From assembly GCF_014266025.1 (NCBI RefSeq), contig NZ_JACMYC010000001.1, forward strand, positions 1 to 64,000: a stretch of DNA of 64,000 nucleotides, given 5' to 3'. Under the pieces are notes generated by a model, which saw only the letters and a program-made list of their open reading frames with translations, did no database searches and was not told where the DNA came from. A program made the position numbers and the translations under genes. This DNA is from Nocardioides deserti. Its GTDB lineage: Bacteria > Actinomycetota > Actinomycetes > Propionibacteriales > Nocardioidaceae. This document shows, piece after piece, positions 59,716-64,000 of this stretch (the stretch's first letter is position 1; each line of letters opens with the position of its first letter).

Positions 59716-60663
59716 GTGACCCTGCACATCGGCGTGGACGTCGGCGGCACCAAGGTGCTCGCCGGCGAGGTCGACGCCGACGGCACCGTGCGGCGTACCG
59801 CCCGACGCTCCACGCCCGGCCGACGGGTCGACGCCGCGCTGGTCGAGCAGGCGCTGACCGAGGCCGTCGCCGAGGTCGCCGACGGTCGTCGGGTCGACGG
59901 CGTCGGACTGGCGGCGGCGGGCTTCGTGGACGCCGCGGGGGAGCGGGTGATGTTCGCGCCGCACCTGCCCTGGCAGGGCGAGGACGTCCGCGCCCGCCTC
60001 GAGGACCGGTGGGGCGCGCGGGTCGCGCTCGACAACGACGCCAACTGCGCCGCGCTGGCGGAGGCCACGCTGGGCGCCGGCCGAGGTGTCCCGGACTTCC
60101 TGCTCGTCACCATGGGTACGGGCATCGGCGGCGCGGTCGTGCTGGACGGTCGGGTCCGCCGCGGGCGGAACGGGATGGCCGGCGAGTTCGGCCACGCCCA
60201 GGTCGTCCCCGACGGGCGCTCGTGCGAGTGCGGCGGCGCCGGGTGCTGGGAGCAGTACGCCAGCGGGAACGCCCTCGTCCGCCACGCCCGCGCCCGGGTC
60301 GGCCTCGAGCCGACGCTGCTCGAGGCGCTCTGCGACGGGGACCCCTCGGCGCTGACCGGGCCGATGGTCACCGCGGCCGCCGAGCAGGGCGACCCCGTCG
60401 CGCTCGAGGCGTTCGCGTCGGTCGGGGACTGGTTGGGCGTCGGCGTCGCCAACCTCGTCGCCGCGCTCGATCCCGACCTCGTCGTCATCGGCGGCGGCGT
60501 CTCCGCCGCCGCCGACCTCCTCCTCGAGCCCGCCCGCCGCGCTCTCGGGCGGTCGCTCGTCGGCGCCGCCCACCGCGCCGTCCCGGCCATCGTCCCCGCC
60601 CGCTTCGGCCCCCACGCCGGCATCGTCGGCGGAGCGCTCCTCGTGCGCGGCGCCACCGCCTGA
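59716..60663 (+). CDS. Second ROK-family sugar kinase
   Basis: 315 aa from GTG 59716, 16 bp after the first ROK gene. Same layout: DVGGTKVLAGEV, ALDNDANCAALAEA, GTGIGGAVV, CECGGAGCWEQYASG zinc motif. Clear paralogue of the preceding glucokinase but diverged across the sugar-binding region, so it may use another hexose. Confidence 0.9.
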   Translation: MTLHIGVDVGGTKVLAGEVDADGTVRRTARRSTPGRRVDAALVEQALTEAVAEVADGRRVDGVGLAAAGFVDAAGERVMFAPHLPWQGEDVRARLEDRWGARVALDNDANCAALAEATLGAGRGVPDFLLVTMGTGIGGAVVLDGRVRRGRNGMAGEFGHAQVVPDGRSCECGGAGCWEQYASGNALVRHARARVGLEPTLLEALCDGDPSALTGPMVTAAAEQGDPVALEAFASVGDWLGVGVANLVAALDPDLVVIGGGVSAAADLLLEPARRALGRSLVGAAHRAVPAIVPARFGPHAGIVGGALLVRGATA

Positions 60664-60676
60664 CCCGCGGGGTCAG
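60660..60676. terminator. Palindrome containing both convergent stop codons
   Basis: CTGACCC-GCG-GGGTCAG (60660-60676), 7-bp arms. The left TGA is the ROK stop and the right arm, read on the - strand, is the TGA of the next gene. It forms a compact shared terminator-like hairpin. Confidence 0.5.
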
Positions 60677-61107
60677 ACCTGGGCGCCGTCGTCCCAGGGG
60701 TCGCGCGGGCCGCGGGGCATCTGGAGGACGAGGTACAGGAAGCCGACGACGAACGCCGCGACGAGCACCAGGCTGACGAAGCGCGGCAGGCCGACGCCGA
60801 GCACCAGCGCCACCAGCAGGGCGGCCGGGCCGCCGAAGACGCCGACCCAGGCGGCACCGCGGAGACCCCGCGGGCGAGGCACCGGGGGCGGGGACGGCGG
60901 GACGAACCGCTCCTCGTCGGAGCGGGCGAGGTCGCTGTCGGGCTCCTCCGGCAACGGCACGGCGTACGCCGGCGGCGCGGGCCCTGCGACCGGCTCGACG
61001 ACGGGCTCGGCGACCGGCTCGGCGGGCGGGTCGTCGTCGAGCGTGGGCCGCTCGCCGTAGTTCTCGACGATCGCGCGCCAGACGTCGTCCTCGTCGTCGC
61101 GCTGCAC
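60673..61107 (-). CDS. Small membrane protein with acidic/Pro-rich N-terminus
   Basis: 144 aa from GTG 61107. Residues 1-80 are acidic and Pro/Val-rich (DDEDDVWRAIVENYGERPTLDDDPPAEPV...), followed by two membrane segments (WVGVFGGPAALLVALVLGVGL and FVSLVLVAAFVVGFLYLVLQM). Actinobacterial hypothetical of unknown role. The -10 box TAGCCT (61120 to 61115) begins with the TAG stop codon of the upstream esterase. Confidence 0.72.
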   Translation of the reverse strand: MQRDDEDDVWRAIVENYGERPTLDDDPPAEPVAEPVVEPVAGPAPPAYAVPLPEEPDSDLARSDEERFVPPSPPPVPRPRGLRGAAWVGVFGGPAALLVALVLGVGLPRFVSLVLVAAFVVGFLYLVLQMPRGPRDPWDDGAQV

Positions 61108-61117
61108 GAGGACGAGG

Positions 61118-61888
61118 CTACGCGGCGGTCACACGCTTCACGAACGCCACGGTCTCCTCGACGATGGTCGGGAGGTCGTTGTCGAGCGTGGCGACGTGAT
61201 AGCTCTCGGGCAGCGACACCTCGGTGACGTCGCGCGAGCCGACCCGGGACACGACCAGCGGCTGGGTGAGCTCGTCGACGACATGGTCGACGGTCGAGCG
61301 GAGGTACAGCAGCGGCGCGGTGACCCGCGGCAGGTCGGCGGCCAGCAGCGGCCATGCGCGGAACATCGAGTGGGCCGCCTTGAGCGGGGTGCGGGTGTAG
61401 CCGTGCTCCTCCACGCCGGCCTTCTTGATGTCGTTGGCGATGCCCGGGAAGGACCCGACCAGGTGCTTGAGCACCGGCAGCAGCTTGACGTCCTTGCGGG
61501 CGGTGGCCAGCGCCGGGTTGACGACCACGACCCCGGCCACGGCGTCCCCGTGGTCGGCGCCGAGCCGCAGGGTCAGCGCCCCGCCCATCGACAGCCCGCC
61601 GACGACCACCGCGTCGTGGTCGCGTCGCAGGTCGGCGAAGACGCGCGACAGCTCGGCGTACCAGTCGTCCCACGTGGTGGTGTTGCAGTCCTGCCAGCTC
61701 GTGCCGTGCCCGGGCAGCCGCGGCACCTCGACGGCGTACCCCTGCTCGGCGACCGCCTCGCCCCACGGCTTGATCGACGCCGGCTGGCCGGTGAAGCCGT
61801 GGCTGAGCAGCACCGCGATCCGGCGCCCGCCGGTCAGCTCGGGGCGGGCGGGGACGGAGAGCGGGCCGGCCAGCGGGTGGATCGTCAT
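61118..61888 (-). CDS. Alpha/beta-hydrolase, Est30/monoacylglycerol-lipase-like carboxylesterase
   Basis: 256 aa. Nucleophile elbow GGLSMGGAL (Ser), oxyanion HGFTGQP, acid Asp in RSTVDHVVD and His in ESYHVATLDND complete the triad. Similar to bacterial carboxylesterase Est30 types acting on acyl esters. TACAGT lies 6 nt before ATG 61888. Divergent from the acyltransferase gene. Confidence 0.87.
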   Translation of the reverse strand: MTIHPLAGPLSVPARPELTGGRRIAVLLSHGFTGQPASIKPWGEAVAEQGYAVEVPRLPGHGTSWQDCNTTTWDDWYAELSRVFADLRRDHDAVVVGGLSMGGALTLRLGADHGDAVAGVVVVNPALATARKDVKLLPVLKHLVGSFPGIANDIKKAGVEEHGYTRTPLKAAHSMFRAWPLLAADLPRVTAPLLYLRSTVDHVVDELTQPLVVSRVGSRDVTEVSLPESYHVATLDNDLPTIVEETVAFVKRVTAA

Positions 61889-61894
61889 GGCGGC

Positions 61895-61910
61895 ACTGTA
61901 GGTCTAGGGT
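61895..61910. promoter_or_regulatory. Back-to-back promoters of esterase and acyltransferase
   Basis: - strand -10 TACAGT (61900 to 61895) for the esterase and + strand -10 TAGGGT (61905-61910) for the acyltransferase are only 4 bp apart, so the two promoters must compete or share control. Confidence 0.45.
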
Positions 61911-61946
61911 TGCCCCGTCCGGGCCGGGTCGTGGAAGGTGCGCCGC

Positions 61947-62684
61947 GTGTTCTATTGGTTCCTCAAGTGGGTGGCCCTCGGTCCGTTCCTGCGGGTCATC
62001 TTCCGCCCGCAGGTGACCGGTGCGGAGAACATCCCCGAGGAGGGGCCGGCGATCCTCGCCAGCAACCACCTGTCGTACGCCGACTGGCTGTTCATGCCGC
62101 TGACGCTGCCGCGGCGGGTGACGTTCGTGGCGAAGGCGGAGTACTTCACGACGCCCGGCGTCAAGGGCTGGTTCCAGAAGCAGTTCTTCTCCGGCGCCGG
62201 CCAGGTGCCGATCGACCGCGGCGGCGCGAGCGCCGCCGAGGGCGCGCTGACCGCGGCGAAGCGGATCCTCGGCGAGGGCGGGCTGTTCGGCATCTACCCC
62301 GAGGGCACGCGCAGCCACGACGGCCGCCTCTACCGCGGCAAGACCGGCGTCGCGCGCCTGGCCCTGGAGACCGGCGTCCCGGTCATCCCGGTCGCCGTCG
62401 TCGGCACCGACGTGGTGGCGCCCCCGGGCAAGACCTTCGGCACCTTCACCCGGCCGGTGGTCCGCTTCGGCAAGCCCTTGGACTTCTCCCGCTACGAGGG
62501 GATGAGCAACGACCGCTACATCCTGCGCTCGGTGACCGACGAGATCATGTACGAGATCATGCGGCTCTCCGGCCAGGAGTACGTCGACACCTACGCGGCC
62601 CAGGCCAAGAAGGCCGACGCCGAGGCGAAGCGCGCCGAGCGGGCCGAGCGCGGCGAGGCCGGCGAGCAGAAGAAGGCGTCCTGA
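61947..62684 (+). CDS. plsC: 1-acyl-sn-glycerol-3-phosphate acyltransferase (PlsC-like)
   Basis: 245 aa from GTG 61947, preferred over GTG 61938 because GGAAGG sits 8 nt before it. Membrane-associated N-terminus (VFYWFLKWVALGPFLRVIF), catalytic NHLSYADW (HxxxxD), YPEGTRSHDG, and a charged Lys/Ala-rich tail. Makes phosphatidic acid in membrane lipid synthesis; Rv2182c-like. Confidence 0.93.
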   Translation: MFYWFLKWVALGPFLRVIFRPQVTGAENIPEEGPAILASNHLSYADWLFMPLTLPRRVTFVAKAEYFTTPGVKGWFQKQFFSGAGQVPIDRGGASAAEGALTAAKRILGEGGLFGIYPEGTRSHDGRLYRGKTGVARLALETGVPVIPVAVVGTDVVAPPGKTFGTFTRPVVRFGKPLDFSRYEGMSNDRYILRSVTDEIMYEIMRLSGQEYVDTYAAQAKKADAEAKRAERAERGEAGEQKKAS

Positions 62685-63844
62685 GCCGACGGTCCGACCC
62701 GGCGGGCGGAGCGTCGGCCCCCGGCCTGGCCGTCGAGGACCGGCTGTTCCGCGCGCTGGCCGTCCTGCGCGGGGTGACCCTCGCGAACGCGGTGGTGCTC
62801 AACCTCTACCGCGCCGACAACTTCCAGCGCCCGGTCGCCGGCGTGGTCTGCGTCGTGGTGATGGTGGCGTGGACCGCCGTGGCCGTGTGGGCGTACGCCG
62901 CGCCCCGGCGCCGCACGGTGGGCCTGCTGGTGGCGGACCTCGCCGTCGCGGTCGCGCTGCTCGCTGTGACGCCGCTGGTCAAGGGCGACGGGTTCAACGC
63001 GACCGTGCCCGGTTTCTGGGTCGCGGGTGCGTTGCTGGCCTGGGCGGTCCGCTACCGCTGGGTGGGCGGGTTGCTGGCCGCGGTGGTGCTCTCGGCGACC
63101 GACCTGCTGGTCCGCGAGGAGATCACCCAGGCCAACTACGGCAACGTCTTCCTCATCGTGATCGGCGGGCCGATCGTCGGCTTCATGTGCGGGTCGCTCC
63201 AGGAGATGGCCGCCGAGCGCGACCGCGCCGAGCGCACCGCCGCAGCGGCCGCCGAGCGGGCCCGGCTGGCGCGAGCCGTCCACGACGGCGTGCTCCAGGT
63301 GCTGTCCCTGGTGCAGCGGCGCGGGGCGGAGCTCGGCGGGGAGGCCGCCGAGCTGGGGCGCCTCGCCGGCGAGCAGGAGTCGCGGCTGCGGACGCTGATC
63401 CGCACCCAGGAGCGGACGGCCGAGCGTCCTGGCGAGGTCGGTGGCGACGCCGTGCTCGATCTCGCCGCCGAGCTGGGCCGGCTGGAGTCGCGGGCGGCGG
63501 TCACCGTCGCCGCACCGGCCACCCCGGTCGAGCTGCCGGCCGACGTCGTGCGCGAGCTGTGCGCCGTCGTCGGCGCGTGCCTGGACAACGTCGCGGTCCA
63601 CGTCGGGCCGCAGGCGCCGGCCTGGGTGCTGCTCGAGGCGTTCGCGGACCGGGTCGAGCTGTCGGTGCGCGACGAGGGCCCCGGCATCCCGGCCGGCCGG
63701 TTGGAGCAGGCGGCGGCGGAGGGCCGGCTGGGGGTCAGCGAGTCGATCCGCGGCCGGGTCGCCGACCTCGGGGGCACGGCCACCCTGTCCACCGGCTCGT
63801 TCGGCACCGAGTGGGAGATCGTCGTCCCCCTCGGTCGTCGCTAG
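62681..63844 (+). CDS. MacS-like sensor histidine kinase
   Basis: 387 aa if it starts at CTG 62681, which overlaps the acyltransferase TGA. No ATG/GTG/TTG exists in frame before the conserved N-terminal segment EDRLFRALAVLRGVTLANAVVLNLYRAD, so a CTG start or re-initiation is inferred. About five membrane segments, then HisKA_3 (RLARAVHDGVLQVLSLVQRRG, phosphorylated His) and a reduced HATPase_c (VVGACLDNVAVHVG, VRDEGPGIPAG). Its response regulator would be expected further downstream but is not next. Confidence 0.85.
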   Translation: MSRRSDPAGGASAPGLAVEDRLFRALAVLRGVTLANAVVLNLYRADNFQRPVAGVVCVVVMVAWTAVAVWAYAAPRRRTVGLLVADLAVAVALLAVTPLVKGDGFNATVPGFWVAGALLAWAVRYRWVGGLLAAVVLSATDLLVREEITQANYGNVFLIVIGGPIVGFMCGSLQEMAAERDRAERTAAAAAERARLARAVHDGVLQVLSLVQRRGAELGGEAAELGRLAGEQESRLRTLIRTQERTAERPGEVGGDAVLDLAAELGRLESRAAVTVAAPATPVELPADVVRELCAVVGACLDNVAVHVGPQAPAWVLLEAFADRVELSVRDEGPGIPAGRLEQAAAEGRLGVSESIRGRVADLGGTATLSTGSFGTEWEIVVPLGRR

Positions 63845-63855
63845 CCTCGGGCGCG

Positions 63856-64000
63856 ATGACCATCCACGACACCCATCCGTTCGCCGGCGAGGACGACCCG
63901 GTACGCCGCTTCCGCGGTCGCCTCGGCGGCACCGTCACGCTGTGGACCAGCGGCGACCCCGGCGACGACGGCAGCCGGGCCGGGCTGACGGTCACCTCGC
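63856..64000 (+). CDS. Flavin-reductase-like protein, 5' part only
   Basis: ATG 63856 opens a frame still open at the window end (48 residues: MTIHDTHPFAGEDDPVRRFRGRLGG, then TVTLWTS and AGLTVTS). The pattern matches the N-terminus of flavin-reductase-domain proteins (FMN-binding split barrel) in actinobacteria. The remainder lies outside the window. Confidence 0.6.
   Translation, partial: MTIHDTHPFAGEDDPVRRFRGRLGGTVTLWTSGDPGDDGSRAGLTVTS

Noticed and set aside
58356..62318. 1320-codon open frame on the - strand
   Set aside because: It runs antisense through the ROK genes and into the acyltransferase region. No domain pattern, while the opposite and alternative frames encode clear families.

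Overview
The window comes from a high-GC actinobacterium, most likely of the Nocardioides/Nocardioidaceae type. The evidence is very high GC, frequent GTG starts, dense ATGA/GTGA-coupled operons, the ctaE-qcrCAB arrangement with a tethered diheme cytochrome c, a PspA-PspAA-HtpX-PspAB stress module, a DnaQ-UvrC-type fusion nuclease next to trpD, and a c-di-AMP riboswitch in front of an NlpC/P60 hydrolase. From memory, the order acyltransferase / ArsA / SRPBCC / FadD15 / NlpC-P60 / DnaQ-UvrC / trpD / ctaE-qcrCAB / ctaF-ctaC / adenosine kinase / HesB-ErpA / glycerate kinase follows the M. tuberculosis Rv2182c-Rv2205c block, so most of the window is conserved core. I see no rRNA, tRNA, insertion sequence, prophage, plasmid origin or CRISPR array.

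Layout. 1-4.3 kb: a SatD-type HTH protein coupled to a membrane protein, a methyltransferase, dapB, azlCD and a GNAT acetyltransferase. 4.3-9.8 kb: the phenylacetyl-CoA epoxidase operon paaABCDE, an aldo/keto reductase and a drug/metabolite-type transporter. 9.8-14.5 kb: a DUF3043 protein, then pspA-pspAA-htpX-pspAB and a GAF histidine kinase. 14.5-21.2 kb: nadA, a double GNAT protein, glycerate kinase, an ErpA/HesB Fe-S carrier, a PfkB (adenosine-type) kinase, and a TusA/cysteine desulfurase pair. 21.3-33.8 kb: respiratory genes (ctaCDF on +; ctaE-qcrCAB on -; ctaG), an L,D-transpeptidase, a luciferase-like monooxygenase and a CNNM/HlyC protein. 33.8-41.7 kb: an SRPBCC protein, a degenerate receiver, trpD, a YgjV-GNAT fusion, a stand-alone RAM domain, the fusion nuclease, a YacP-like NYN protein, a polytopic membrane protein and a tiny CxxC protein. 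41.8-45.5 kb: riboswitch-controlled NlpC/P60 hydrolase, a membrane-anchored HExxH protein and an M48 peptidase. 45.5-54.4 kb: a Flp/Tad pilus locus on the - strand (flp, response regulator, histidine kinase, tadC, a VWA-tadB fusion, tadA, cpaE/tadZ, cpaB). 54.7-64 kb: FadD15-like acyl-CoA synthetase, SRPBCC protein, ArsA-like ATPase, an acidic/His-rich protein, two tandem ROK kinases, a membrane protein, an esterase, an acyltransferase, a histidine kinase and the start of a flavin-reductase-like gene.

Genes working together. CtaC/D/E/F plus QcrA/B/C would form the bcc-aa3 supercomplex, with CtaG assembling the copper centre. PaaABCE is the epoxidase and PaaD its Fe-S maturation factor. TadA/B/C, CpaB, CpaE and Flp make a type IVb pilus apparatus; prepilin peptidase and TadE/F are not in the window. 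The kinase and regulator inside that locus are translationally coupled to it.

Two genome-wide patterns stand out on reading. First, about nineteen operon-first genes carry a TANNNT -10 hexamer 6-8 nt before the start codon and no obvious Shine-Dalgarno, which predicts widespread leaderless transcription. Second, rare synonymous codons (Val GTA, Gly GGT, Arg CGT) appear mainly where they create the tetranucleotide GTAC. The most distinctive local items are the VWA-TadB fusion with its embedded two-component system, two mutually exclusive hairpins before flp, and the c-di-AMP riboswitch ending next to a ribosome-binding site.
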